Shown: positions 13,246 to 25,130 of the stretch, piece after piece
Position numbering within the stretch: the stretch's first letter is position 1
How the letters are laid out: every line of letters starts with the position of its first letter
Source of the DNA: Philonthus cognatus
Lineage: Eukaryota; Arthropoda; Insecta; Coleoptera; Staphylinidae
Direction of reading: 5' to 3'
Assembly: GCA_932526585.2 (NCBI GenBank)
Contig: OW052250.1
Location: 29,790,673-29,854,672 of the forward strand
Length of the DNA: 64,000 nucleotides
Made by a program: the position numbers and the translations under genes
The notes under the pieces: generated by a model
Databases searched by the model: none
What the model saw: only the letters and a program-made list of their open reading frames with translations
Told to the model about the DNA's origin: nothing

Positions 13246-13462
13246 GTGTTTTATTAATTATTGTAGTAATTTCTTTTTTCACTGATTACTTTATTATTCT
13301 AAATGTACATTTCGAACATTATGGGTTCATTTTTAATAGTAATAACATTGTCAATGTTATTAGTATTGAAAATGGACACATAGTGTTCGAAATGTACATT
13401 TAGTATAATAAAAGTAATCAGGAAAGAAAGGAATTACTACAATAATTAATTTAATTAATATT
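13246..13462. mobile_element. Palindromic MITE (about 215 bp)
   Basis: The left arm runs gtgaagtgttttattaatta and includes ctaaatgtacatttcgaaca; the right arm is its inverse, meeting near taataacattgtcaatgtta at 13340..13361. A half copy is at 53640..53765. Confidence 0.78.
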
Positions 13463-14339
13463 GTATATTTAGTTTTAATTGACTTTTTTTTATTAATAGA
13501 TACAACACTATATTAGCTAGCTTTCTATTAAGATAATTGGAATTCAAGATCTCGGAAATGCAATAATACGAAACTGATTTAATTTCCTCGCACTTTGAAC
13601 TTCTCCGAAAGTAATTTAATATAATATTTTATTTGAGTTACCGATTCCCAGAAATTCCGGGGGACGTTTCCATGTAACGGAACGGGCATGATTTTCCCGG
13701 CGTACAATCGACAAAATAACTCTTCCGTCTCTCTCTCGCCGCCTTTTCTCTTATCTCGCTCGTCCCGGATTCATATCGACAAGATTATTAAGAATTTTGT
13801 ATCGCTAGCGAGAATTTTCCACTCGGTATGATTTTAAATAGCGAGCAATACATTTTCAAGGAATTATTAAAATTTGAAAAATGTATGCAGAAATTTATTA
13901 CATCTCAACAAAAGTTTATCTTACTTTTTATTTAGATGTAAAATTAATATAAAATTCATTACTGTTAGTGTGTAGAATCTAAATTTGAATTTTACGCCAC
14001 AAATGCCATCTACTGGTATAAATGGTAATATAATATCATAAAAATGTTTTAATTAATGAGTAAGCTTATTCTAACAATGTATGCTTTAATTTCAGCGCTT
14101 TATTAAAAATTATATTTTATCATTTCAAATTCTAAACTACTCAATTTCGAATTTAATATAATATTTAATTTTGAATTAATTGACTACATAAATTATGAGA
14201 ATATATGTTTTCTATATACAGAACATTTTCTGTATTTAGAAATCATATGCTTTCTAAATACAGGAATATTTTCTTTCAAATATACTATATATATATATAT
14301 TTTCAGACATTCCTTGTTTTTGATATGCGTTAAATTTAG
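13463..14339. other. No gene; GC-richer patch 13650..13830
   Basis: The patch holds ccgggggacgtttccatgta, a ccgtctctctctcgccgcc pyrimidine run and cgtcccggattcatatcg. Possible regulatory DNA. Confidence 0.35.
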
Positions 14340-14690
14340 AAGCCTACGAATGCTTCCACTCCCAGATTAAGCATGAAGTAACATTTCGAGTTTAGAAAAG
14401 CCTGAACATTTAGTTTGATCGCTCCAAATTTACAGAAATTTCTAAACTTGAAATTTTGCCTTATGCGCTACGTATATAAAACACTGATTTTAAGTAAAGT
14501 TCAAAATATACTGCTTTAGAATACTACGTAAGCAGTATATTTTTAAGTTCACGATATTTTAGTGTTTTATACGGGTAGCGCATGAAGTAAAATTTCGAGT
14601 TTAGAAAGCCTGGAAAATCTTCAGGCTTTTCTAAACTCGAAATCTTACGTCATGTTTAATCTGGGAGTGGAAACACTCGTTTTAAACTAA
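14340..14690. repeat. PoP element, decayed
   Basis: Hairpins are at 14371..14465 and 14580..14655; the second has lost most of its apex. The spacer contains a separate imperfect palindrome around aaaatatactgctt...aagcagtatattttt. The unit ends in ctgggagtggaaacactcg. Confidence 0.75.
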
Positions 14691-15220
14691 ACTCAAAAAA
14701 TTACTTCTAATACAATAAAATCGTTAACATTTCTGATACATCTCAAGTCAGATAACTCTAACTTTTTAATGAAATGAGTAACAAACATTTAGAAGTTTAT
14801 TTACGAATTTGTTTCTACTAAGGCTAGAAAGTATTTAGATTTATGTGTTTGAATATCCATTTAAAAATCCATTTAAATATAAGAACTTTCCGATATTTTT
14901 CTATTTTAGATATTTTATTTGATATTTTTTTCTTCGCTTCGCTACGCGACTAAACCAAATTTTCAGACTTTTTTAAACTCGAAATTTTACTTCATGCTTA
15001 ATTTGAGAGTGGAAACACTCGTTCTAAACTAAACTCAAAAATTGACTTCTAATACAATAAAATCGTTAAAATTTCTGAAATATCTCAAGTCGCATAACTC
15101 AAACTTTTTAATGAAATGAGTAACAGACATTTGGACGTTTATTTACGAATTTGTTTCTACTAAGGCTATGAAGTATTCAGATTTAAGTGTTCGAATATTT
15201 ATTCAAAAATCTATTCAAAT
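14643..15220 (+). repeat. Direct tandem duplication of about 230 bp next to a PoP end
   Basis: The segment from about 14643 to 14870 (gagtggaaacactcg, aaactaaactcaaaa, ctaaggcta) recurs at about 14985 to 15220, offset by 342 bp. Many substitutions separate the copies, so the duplication is old. The second copy starts inside a partial PoP hairpin right arm (14936..14998) whose left arm is missing. Confidence 0.7.
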
Positions 15221-15434
15221 ATTAGAACTTTCAGATATTTTTAAATATCTAAATATTAAATTGGAAGAAGATGATGTGCAAAAAAAAACGCTTAACATTT
15301 CTTACTTTTTTAATTATGATAGATGAACAATTTATACATTCTAATACACTAATTTAAATATTAAATATTCATATATTTATATTTGAATACTTGAATTATT
15401 CGTATTCGAATCGCAGGCTTAGATTCTACCGATA

Positions 15435-16245
15435 CAGGGTGTTGATTCGATCAGGTATACATAGGGACTTAACATGTAAAATTGCATTTATGCATTTTCC
15501 TGCTTTTAAGATTATTTTAGGAGAAACTTACAAGAGTAAAATAAAAATAAGAAAAAAATCCCAGTAATTTTAATTGCTATTTGGTTAAAATTCGACGTTG
15601 TTTACTATTTTTACCCAATTTTAGAAATATACAAAATTTTAATAAATTAGCTTCAAGATCACGGATATTTAGAATATAATGGTTTGTAAATTAAATTCAC
15701 TTGGTTTTGTTTCACTTATATGTATTTTATTTTCTACTAGTTTCGGCTTAATGCCATTATCAAGAATGATGTACAAATGGATTTGTTTGGGAATGTCCAT
15801 TTGTACATCATTCTTGATAATGGCATTAAGCCGAAACTAGTAGAAAATAAAATACATATAAGTGAAACAAAACCAAGTGAATTTAATTTACAAACCATTA
15901 TATTTTAAAATGTTTTACCAAGTGATTAATGAAAAAAAAGTGTCCGATATATGGATATTTAGAAGTCTAATACTTGACTTTTATGCCTAAAATCATCAAT
16001 GTTGCGTCCGGGGCTTTCATTTAATGCCCTTTTCGCGATTCTAGCGCGTCCATATTAAAAATAATAAATGAAGTCCATAAGTCTATTTATGTTGATTAAA
16101 AAACGACCTAAATGCGTAGGTTTTTTTTCTAAATTTTTGTTTACTGTTGTATTTTTCCTCTAAAATGACCCGTGAAGCAGGAAAATGCATAAATGTGTTT
16201 TTACATGTTAAATCCCTATGTATACCTGATCGAATCAACACCCAA
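15435..16245. mobile_element. Tc1/mariner-type MITE with a nested palindrome
   Basis: TA precedes CAGGGTGTTGATTCGATCAG at 15435, and the inverted match CTGATCGAATCAACACCC ends near 16243. The terminal repeats extend about 70 bp, including tatacatagggactt and gcatttatgcattttcctg. The interior holds the perfect 107-bp-arm palindrome at 15675..15902, which looks like a separate, later insertion. No coding sequence. Confidence 0.78.
15675..15902. repeat. Perfect inverted repeat, 107-bp arms, with hammerhead-like folds
   Basis: Arms 15675..15781 and 15796..15902 are exact reverse complements separated by 14 bp. The outer part (cacttggttttgtttcactt, then ctagtttcggctt) is shared with the palindrome at 17982, while the inner part differs, so this is an element family. 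Each arm encodes a hammerhead-like motif (minus strand 15732..15766; plus strand 15811..15845). Identical arms suggest a recent origin or conversion between arms. Confidence 0.9.
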
Positions 16246-17234
16246 GTATATTGATATTTAAAAAAAATATTTTTATAAAATTATATGTAAGATATTTCTG
16301 AACCAATTGATTGAATTTCGCTTAAAATTTGATATAAACTAGATGTAAGTGAGTGACTTTAATAATCAAGATCGAAAGAAAATTAAGTTTATTCCCTTCG
16401 TGGACGTCGAGTGGTTCGACTTAATAGACGTTGACACATTTGGAACGTTACCAATAAGATAAGACATGTATTTTAAGCGAGAGCCTATTTTAAAATATTA
16501 TAGGTGACAGTTTTCACTTACGCTAATAAGTGATAAAAGTCGAGACATGAAGAGTCCTCGTGCCAAGCAACAAAAAATATAAGTCTTGTATAAGAAAAAA
16601 CCTAGAACACTTTTTACGCCTTCGGAAAAATGTTCGTTTGCCCATCAAAGAACTGTTAAAATTATGATTTATTGCAAACAAATAAATGTTTCCATTTTAT
16701 TTTAAACCAAGAAAGTTACTTACAAAATATTCTTTTATGTCGAGAAGTAACTTATGAATAAATAAATAAATATATCAAAGTGAATTTATCGTTTCTTTTA
16801 GAATTAGACACAAACATCTGTTTTAGATTTATTCTACCAATTTAAATATAAATTATGGATACTAATATGAATATTTCGATGATATTTTTTATTAAAATAA
16901 AGACTATTTTAATTATACTATAACATTAACTAAAAAAAAAAAAAACAGTAAACAGTGCCATTAATACACTGTATGATTGTTATCGTGTGAAATGTATAGA
17001 TAATATTTACATCTTCAATTTGGTTCTCATTAATCACTTGATGAAACATGTTTACAATATCGATTATTCAATTCAAATCTAAATAACGGGTTGTGATTGG
17101 TTGTCATTACGGTCTTTCCGTAAAAACATTCGCCAGTGGTCTTTCCAAAATCTTCTCTCCAAATTCGTCTTATCGATTTTTTTTTATCGCGTATGTAAAT
17201 CTGTCATCTGTCATATTTAATCATTCATTTTATA
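16246..17234. other. No gene recognised
   Basis: AT-rich DNA with short LINE-tail-like aataaataaataaat at 16756; a somewhat GC-richer stretch at 16380..16600. Confidence 0.4.
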
Positions 17235-17560
17235 ATGAATCGCTTCGGAAGTAACACAGATCAAGAAATTGATGAGTTATTAAAGAAAACAATTCCAACA
17301 AACACGGTTATAAACCATAAATATGTTTGGAAACAATTCATATCCTTTTGTAACGTGCACAACTACGAATTGACAGCAAAAACATCACAAGCAGATCTGG
17401 GAAGTCTTTTAAAATTATGAGCACATAACATGAGAAAATAAGACAATTCAGACTAAAAATTTAGATGTCTCATCACGAGAACATATTAAATGCAATCCGA
17501 GGATCTTCTGGTTTAAGTGAGACAAGAGTTGTAGATTCTTCCTGGAATATTTAGGAGAAA
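17235..17560 (+). pseudogene. Crypton/KIAA1958-like fragment (N-terminal part)
   Basis: The ATG at 17235 opens a 61-codon frame: MNRFGSNTDQEIDELL, IPTNTVINHKYVWKQFISFC, then LGSLLKL and a stop. The pattern of a short acidic start, an I-P-x-x-T segment, a W-x-x-F-x-x-F-C helix and an L-x-x-L-L-K helix resembles the N-terminus of insect KIAA1958-like proteins, derived from Crypton tyrosine recombinases. Beyond the stop the same frame continues degraded with AHNMRK and DNSD, also plausible for this family. The catalytic recombinase domain is absent. Upstream, a gattggttgtc box at 17097 could be an old promoter element. Confidence 0.4.
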
Positions 17561-17731
17561 CAAATTGTTTATAATATTACAACATTAAACTGCACTTATT
17601 TTAATTGCTCTAATCTAAACGTTAACAGTAAATGATGTTTTGTTATTTAATTTAATTAAATAATCATTCGAATACCACTCGTTGTTTGAAATTTTCGTTG
17701 AGAAAGACTTTGTTTTTATACACTCAAGCTT

Positions 17732-17889
17732 AGTTGTCTTAAACAATTCAACTCGATGAAACTGTCAGAAAAAGGCACTCGCTCTACGAGCTCGTGCCTT
17801 AGTTGCCTTAAACAATTCAAGTCGATGAAACTGTCAGAAAAAGGCACTCGCTCTACGAGCTCGTGCCTTTTTCAGAGACAGTTTCATCT
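17732..17889 (+). repeat. 69-bp tandem duplication plus hairpin
   Basis: agttgtcttaaacaattcaa through gctcgtgcctt occurs at 17732 and again at 17801 (offset 69) with two differences. The second copy runs into an inverted ttttcagagacagtttcatc, making a hairpin (about 17825..17889) with gatgaaactgtcagaaaaag. Confidence 0.75.
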
Positions 17890-17981
17890 CGTTCCATTGC
17901 TAGGCGACTGAGCTTTCGTTAAAAAACGAAGTTTTTCCGAAAATTTTAAACAATTAGTGGTAATGTGATAATGTGATAATT

Positions 17982-18282
17982 AAATTAAAGTCACTTGTTT
18001 TGTTTCACTACTATTTTTTATTCTCTCCGACTAGTTTCGACTTATCGTCATTCTCAAGGAGTAATACACAAAAATGTTTTACAAGATATATATACATATT
18101 TTTTGAAGGTCAGGTAATATTCTTAAAGCCCTTATTACCTGACCTTCAAAAAATATGTATATATATCTTGTAAAACATTTTTCTGTATTACTCCTTGAGA
18201 ACGACGGGAAGTCAAAACTAGTCGGAGAGAATAAAAATAGTAGTAAATCAAACCAAGTGACTTTTATCTTACAATATTTATT
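17982..18282. repeat. Inverted-repeat element related to 15675..15902
   Basis: The arms, about 140 bp, meet near 18120..18140 and have scattered mismatches. The outer segments (gtcacttg...ttttgtttcacta and ctagtttcgactta) match the family at 15675. Hammerhead-like folds lie at 18025..18061 (minus) and 18191..18227 (plus). The open frames seen on both strands here are translations of the palindrome. Confidence 0.85.
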
Positions 18283-21200
18283 ATTCAATTTAATGGAAGT
18301 GAATTAATTTAAATCTCTTTTCTTAAATTATGCACTCGTTAGGTAAACATTTTATTGTAGCAAATAGAAACTCAAAATATGTGCTGTATTTTGTAAAAAG
18401 TAAAACGAATAACACGATGGCTTAGTGAAATAAAACAACATGGGCCCTTTGAATAGCTCTTTTTGGGGCTTTTGTTTGACCTTTAGAATCAAGTCTAAAA
18501 TGTTTAAATATTCTAACAGACCACTAGGTAATGCTCACCGACTAGTGCTGGATTGTTACAAGAGACGCTCCGGATTTGACATACAAGAGGCAATCCAAAA
18601 GGAAAAACGTCCAAACTAATAGAGTTAAATTGACCACTCCTTTCTTATGCATCTGAAAAATAAACATTGTTCAATGAAACATAAGCTATTGTATTATATA
18701 TTATTTTTTTCTCAAAGTTACGATGTCTTCAGTGGGCTGTTGTGTATCTTGAAAACAAGATCTAATAAAAAAAAACATCACCATATTCGTTTTTCTCGAC
18801 TCAAAATTAGTAAGATTTCCCTATTAAGAACCAGGAAACAGACACAATGTATTTTTTTGTTGGCCAGTGTAATCTTATATACAATTTTACTTCATGTTTA
18901 ATTAAGGACAGCAAACCCCCGTTAAATAAATACCTGCGGTTTATTTGGAAACTGTCCTTATTAAAAATTCATCACTTAAAATACATGGCTATCACGATTT
19001 GTTTTTAAAGAAATATACTCTTTGTGTTTAATATTAGAACAAACGCAAATTGCGTGCATTATAAAAGGTGTTTTTTAAGCGTGATAGAATTTCTGATTGA
19101 GACACCTCTGACACGTTATTATTTCTTAAGAGTGAGATTATTTAGTAATGTTTGCCTTTGCATAATACATTAAAATGAAAGTAACAAGTGTAAATCGTAC
19201 AAACTTATTTTGAAAATCGTGATTATGTTCACGTAATTTACAGATCGGGGCGATCATTTTACGGTAAATTGTAATCGTCCATATGAACAAATAATTCGGC
19301 GAACCATCGATCGATTATGCACCTAGTTTACACTACTTGATGTAGCTAACTCACTCTGTGAGACAAAAACAGTGTGTACTATACTTGAAAATATTGCCGC
19401 TGTTCGGCAAAATAGAAGAAGGTTAAAAAATATTTAAGGTTTCACTAGTATATTTAAATTTAAATACAATTTATCTAATACTAACGAAATATATAGGGCT
19501 TTTATTTGAAAAATATAAATTTGTTTTATACACATTGTTTGTATGCTTCCGCAGTGGCGAAATGGTAAACTGAAAATCCTAGGATATTTTAATTATGTAA
19601 TGCAGAAACACATACATATTTTCTAAAAAATTAAAATTGCGAGACCCCTAACTGGACATTTATACCACACAAAAATAACACTCGAATTCTTGTAGATTTT
19701 AATTGCTCGTAGATTCAAGAGATCGTGGAAATTATTTAAAATGATCAGTATCCGTTTATATCAGTATCCGTTCATATTTTATTATTCGAGAAAACCGAAC
19801 AATACATTCAAATATCCAAGTTATGACACACTAAAGTCAATTTCTTGTAGATATTTATTCCAGAACTAATTAAACATTTATTTGTATTAAAATTATTTTG
19901 AAATACTTGGAATTCTTTAAAAAAAATTCATTTTTAATATTCAATAAAGAACAACTAACAGTACAATGTGAATATTCAATAAAACAAAAAAAAACATGTA
20001 TTCCAAATGTCGAGAAGACTATAATTTAAATATTTAATACAACATTTTTTATAGTTTTTCCGGGTTCATTAAAAAGGTATATATTGATAATCAAAACGCG
20101 GGAAACGGAAGAAATGTGATTTATGACAAAGTTAAAAAAAATCTATATTTTTTAAGGAATTTTTAATGGAAATCTGGAGTATGTATATATGATTTTTAAA
20201 TAAAAATGATACTCCTGTAAGGTTTTTGCAATTTTGGAATAAACCCAATCTTTGTTACAACTAATAGTTTAATACCATAGTACTCCTAGTTTAAGGCATG
20301 AGATCCGTGTTATAAATAAACAAAATAGAGTAATTAAAAATTGCTTTAATTATAATGCTATACATCATAAGTGCACCAATACATGTAATACGAAAATAGT
20401 TTGATATCATCAGATTGCGTGTGTGAAAAAAGACAGAAAACTTCATAATATGTTCCGGTATGCAGCTTTAAAAATAAATCTGCAAAAACCCAGCTACAAA
20501 TCATTTTAATTAATGTGCACAATTGTTTTAAATGTAAGTTTAAGTGGTATAATTCCAATTTCCACATCTACTAAATAGTTTAGGTATTTAGGTAGAAATA
20601 AATAATGCATTTATGTTGATTTTGCGTAAGCACAAACAAAAATGTTAGTTGAATCGAATGCACATTCAGTAGATTTGGCAAATAGTCATCAGATTAATCT
20701 GTTATGGTTGGAAATTTACATGTTATTTGGCCATAAGAACGAACAACGATTAATTTTCCACAATAATGAAAATAGATCTTTGAAACTTATACATATTGTA
20801 CATTAAAGCTTTGCGAATAAATTGTGGTATTTTTTTTTCCAAAAAAGTGGTTCTTAAATTAAATATAAATTAAATAATGGAACATGGTCAAACGATCACA
20901 CAAATCCATGGAATACTTCCATTGGAAACTTTATTTCTTCTTCATATTGCTTTAATTTATTGGGGTAATTATTAGAAACATGTTGTATTGAATAGATTGA
21001 TCGAAAATAAATGGTAAATAAAAGTAATCGTTGCTTAGAAATCTCCATAAGAGCAATGTAAAATTTGATTATGCTTTAAATAAATAGTGGGTAGCATTGT
21101 GTCTTTTTCGTGATATTTTAAAAATATACTATGATTTCTAAAAACATGTGAAAAGAAGTAAGACTTGATATGTAGAATTCGTGTACGATATTAGTTGCGC

Positions 21201-21754
21201 GCGGGCTCCTGGCTCCCGGCTCCCGACCTTGAATTGCGAATGCATTTTTTCTGACGCGGACCGTTTACTCATTATGTTTTGATACACAACAAAGGAAGAC
21301 GTTGTTGAAATATTTCCCAATACATTTTGTAAATATAATTGCATTTCTGGATTCATGTTTTAAATAGGAATGTGGAATGCCAATAAATGTTGATTCAAGT
21401 GCTGAGTCTGAAAAATTCCTATTTCATTTATAATTTACCAAATTGAATGTGCGTCTCTCGGCAATAATTAATATTTCATCTTCGATAGTAATAATATAAA
21501 TTACCAATGTAGTTGCAAATAATTTGAATTTATATTTTATGTTGCTATAATTTAGTTGTTTGTCAACAATATTTTAAATAATAATATAAAATATCGAATT
21601 TAAATCATTAATGGTCTAGGCATCTACTTCGTTATGTAGTGTACACACCTCTTCATATAATAATTATTATTTTAATTATGTTTTATTTTTGTTTTCTCTT
21701 TAGTGATTTATTTGAAATTTTGCTTAAAATTGTGAAGAAATAGTCTAATAGAAT
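18283..21754. other. 3.5 kb with no gene recognised
   Basis: A PoP scrap lies at 18885..18935 (ttttacttcatgtttaatta). A short GC-rich run at 21195..21232 (gcgcgcgggctcctggctcc) is out of keeping with its surroundings. The frames at 18647, 20358 and 21138 lack domains. Confidence 0.4.
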
Positions 21755-21808
21755 CCTCAAAATAGTAGTTGCTATGAATAGTCAGTGTATGTCATCTAAA
21801 TTTATTAA
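21755..21808 (+). repeat. Short conserved dispersed repeat, copy 2
   Basis: Matches 9398..9451 at about 50 of 54 positions; just upstream, about 25 bp also show weak similarity (gtgaagaaat vs gtaaagaaaa). Possibly the 3' end of an old retroelement. Confidence 0.6.
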
Positions 21809-22566
21809 GACACAAAACATTAATTGAATTCAACATAAGTGTTCATACCACAAAAGAAAAATATCAGGTATTTCTGACTTATTTAGTATCAATCAACAAT
21901 TACTATGATCGTTCAGTAATTAGATGAGAATGGTTGTGTGAACGATGAACATATCGTTAAAATGAAAAGAGGAAATCTAAAGAAACTATAACAAATGTAT
22001 TAGCAAATCTTTAAATGTAAGACAGAAGAACAATTTTACGTTTTAAAAATTTCGGGGGCGTGGGGTGGCTGAACCCCCATATTCCCCCCCCCTCGGGCTA
22101 CGGCGTTGGTTAAGTGTACCTTTTAATTTAATTCGATTCAACACAAATAATGAATTTGTGCCTTTGAACTAGAGTCTGAATGAAGTTGGTATTAATATAC
22201 ATCAATTATATTTGTAATATATATTTATATTGATTGTAATTCATAATAATATAATAAAAATAAGTATTGGAAATAAGACAAGCAAAAACAGTTGTATGTA
22301 TGTCGATTGAATTTAAAATCGTGAATATTTTTTTATTTAGTTTACTTGTCTAGTGTAAAATAATACCCATTCATTCGCCCGGCGCTATCTAAACCTAAAC
22401 AAACAAACAACGCGCTCTGCGCTCATAATTTTTATTATTCGTTCTAATAAAATTTGGCAGGCACTATAAACCAAAACATAGTCAGAACTACTTTCAGCAA
22501 TTTTGCTATCTCTGCGCCATCTCGTATCCCAGAAACATACAACTAGCAAAAATTGGCGCTCTTAAT
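21809..22566. other. No gene; anomalous GC-rich run at 22050..22110
   Basis: The run has ttcgggggcgtggggtggct followed by a C9 tract and cgggctacggcg; possibly a fragment of another element. Confidence 0.35.
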
Positions 22567-23075
22567 ACAGAGAATTTTTCTTTTAAGTATTCATATAGGC
22601 AAATTTTCTATTAGGTATGCATATGCATACGCTTTTTTTTAAAAAGTTCAATTTGAAGCGTAAAACGAGTGTTTTCCACTCCCAGACTAAGCATGAAGTA
22701 AAATTTCGAGTTTAGATGAGCCTGAAAATTTGGTTTGGTCGCGTAGCGCTAAGCGCGGAGCGGCCACACCAAATTTTCAGGATTTTCTAAACTCGAAATT
22801 TTACTTCATGCGCCGCGCGTGTTAAACACTGAAAGCACTGAAATATTGTGAACAAGTAAACTTCGCTTGAAATCAGTGTTTTATACGCGTGGCGCATGAA
22901 GTAAAATTTCGTGTTTAGAAAAGGCTGAAAATTTGGTTTGGTCGCTCCTCGCTTCGCGCTACGCAACCAAACCAAATTTTCAATCTTTTCTAAACTCGAA
23001 ATTTTACTTTATGCTTAACTTGGGAGTGGAAGACACTCGTTTAAACTTCAAATTGACCTCTTTTTAAAAAACAAC
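22567..23075. mobile_element. PoP element, near full length (class I apex)
   Basis: The left end is acagagaatttttcttttaa at 22567. Hairpins at 22691..22811 and 22894..23014 are inverted copies. Their asymmetric apices (cgtagcgctaagcgcggagc, and its reverse complement with changes) confirm the inversion. The inner borders are cgccgcgcgtgttaaacact and its inverse. The right side, ggagtggaagacactcg, runs to about 23075. No coding sequence. Confidence 0.82.
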
Positions 23076-23550
23076 GAATATTTAAAAATCTACAACACAT
23101 AATTGTGTTGTAGACAAATTGTGCATATGACAATTTTTAAAATGAAAATTAGACAAATATAGACAAATAAGCAGATTTATTAATATTATTAATAAATTTC
23201 GTCTTATAATAAGAAAAGAATAGGTACATGCTAAGAGGCTTAGAAGATCAATCTCTCAATTTAGCGGCTTAGTTCCTACCTGAATAAAGATCCATATACA
23301 ATTGTCTACCTCAATGCATGCTCTTTAAGTTGGTTTCAATCACAGTGTACTATTATCGCAAGTACATGTAGACATTCTTTGAATATTCACAAGAAATTAT
23401 GATTTAATGCTTTGTTAAAGGAAAGAACACTAATATGCTCGCAGACATGTCAAAATTTGACACAACCAGAGAAAATCCTTGCAGATACAACTGCGGACAT
23501 ACTCTCCCGAGTTCCACTTAGATAGTTACCTATCTAATCAGTATATTCTG

Positions 23551-23731
23551 AACTTCGCAATATTTCAGTGTTTTATACGCCTGGCGCATGAACTAAATTT
23601 TCGAGTTTAAAAAAGCCTAAAAATTTAGTTTGGTCGCTCCGCTTCGCTATGCGACCAAACCAATTTTTAGGCTGTCCTAAACTTGAAATTTTTCTTCATG
23701 CTTAACAAGGAGTGGATACACTCGTTAGAAG
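23551..23731. repeat. PoP half-unit (right half)
   Basis: Starts in the inner border (cagtgttttatacgc), with one hairpin at 23585..23701 (class I) and the outer tail aaggagtggatacactcg. The left half is missing. Confidence 0.75.
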
Positions 23732-23929
23732 TAAATTTCAAATAAATAATTCAGTAGAGTAAACACATTTTTACAATGATAAAGAAAAACTGTGTAACAA
23801 TCTCTAAATTACTTAAAATTTAGAGTGAAGTTGGAACACGTGAAAATGTGATTAATATTTCAAATTCAAAACTATTTTAATTTGAGAGAATAAGCTTACG
23901 CGTCTTTTAGTTTACAAAACTAATTCAAT

Positions 23930-24060
23930 ATTCGGCAGTGGAAAATAGTTGTTTTAGTGGATGTTCATTGTCTTAATAGTGTTATGAATTAAGACTTATT
24001 GTTTGCAGTTTATACAAACATTATCGTAATTATGTATATTATGTTGTAAATGTGATGTTA
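23930..24060 (+). repeat. Copy of the hammerhead-bearing repeat lacking the ribozyme
   Basis: It shares attcaatatt...ggaaaatagttgttttagtgga and a ttaagac...ttgtttgca...attatcgtaatt string with 49290..49410. The first part also matches 28330..28400. No hammerhead core is visible upstream; only an acgcgtc remnant occurs near 23898. Confidence 0.6.
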
Positions 24061-24639
24061 TCACGTTCATTTTATAAATAGTCCAGAAGTAAGTACTAAC
24101 ATGTAGATTTTGTTCTAATAATACGAAAATCAGTATCATGTTTGTACGGGTTTGGTAGCAATTATCTAGCATTAATCTATTATGATATTAACGGCAATTC
24201 TATTAATAACGCAGTAAGTAATTGGGACAGACGTTGAATAAGTTCTTTTTTTCAAAAAGGGATAGAATTTAAAATATCTACTAAATTTTTCGTTAAAATT
24301 GTATAACGAAAAGAATGCTCGCTCTTCGCGCGAGGAAAGTAAAAAATAAATAGGGTTGTTGTAAATGTTATCGCCTTGATTGAAAATTTTAATTTTAATA
24401 ACGTGGCTTTTATAAATTACGCTCGAGTAGTCAAAGATTCCGGTGTGTTGTGTTGCTTTTAATTAAATTTGACTTAGAGTAGGGGTCTATTATTTTCTGT
24501 TTTTCAAGCGTTATATAAATTACTAAGAAAATCAAGCAGAACTGTTTAACTTTTATAGCGTTTGAAGGATTATAAATTATTTTAAACAGTAAAAGCAAAC
24601 AGGACATCGATTCGTAGCAACGATTAATTTTATCGAATT

Positions 24640-25130
24640 CGCTAATCTCTGGTATAATTATACCCACGTAACAACCTGTTACATGAGTCACCTGAAATGG
24701 TAAATCGCGCGTTCGGACATAACATCCATTATTGCCGGCAACCAACAGATTATAGGTAGCAATCAGCTGGGTAAATGTGACACATTTGCAATGAATTAAA
24801 TATGCAAGAGATAATTTGTTGACAGATCGTGGGTGGAAGTGGATGCGAGACAACGCGAATGAAAAGCGTGCATTAGGTGAGAGGCTACCTGTGAGTGTGC
24901 GCGCTTCTTGGCGCGAAGTGCCTCCGGTTTTGATCGATATTCCGGGCATATAACACTGCAGTCTTCCCCGGACCTGCGTCCTTTGTAGACCGCCTCTACG
25001 ATCTTCCAATGTTAAAGACACCAATTAATCAAAATAAATTATTTCAATTAAACTTAGTATTAATTACAGCACGGACTGTGTAACTGCTAATATAAAAACC
25101 AGTGCGACACTCATAACTCACGAACATCAT
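24640..25130. other. GC-richer island with a long open frame and a TATA-like box; possible promoter, exon or enhancer
   Basis: It lacks the repeats that surround it. A 197-codon minus-strand frame (25024 to 24431) crosses it. The first part, SLTLEDRRGGLQRTQVRGRL and SIKTGGTSRQEARTLTG, is followed by a consensus-like donor (gtagcc after cacag), but the rest is not protein-like. On the + strand there is tataaaaa at 25091 and donor-like sites at 24877 (gtgaga) and 24892 (gtgagt). Unique host DNA is likely; its role is unknown. Confidence 0.3.

Noticed and set aside
17973..18288. Matching 66- and 69-codon frames on opposite strands
   Set aside because: They are mirror translations of one palindrome.
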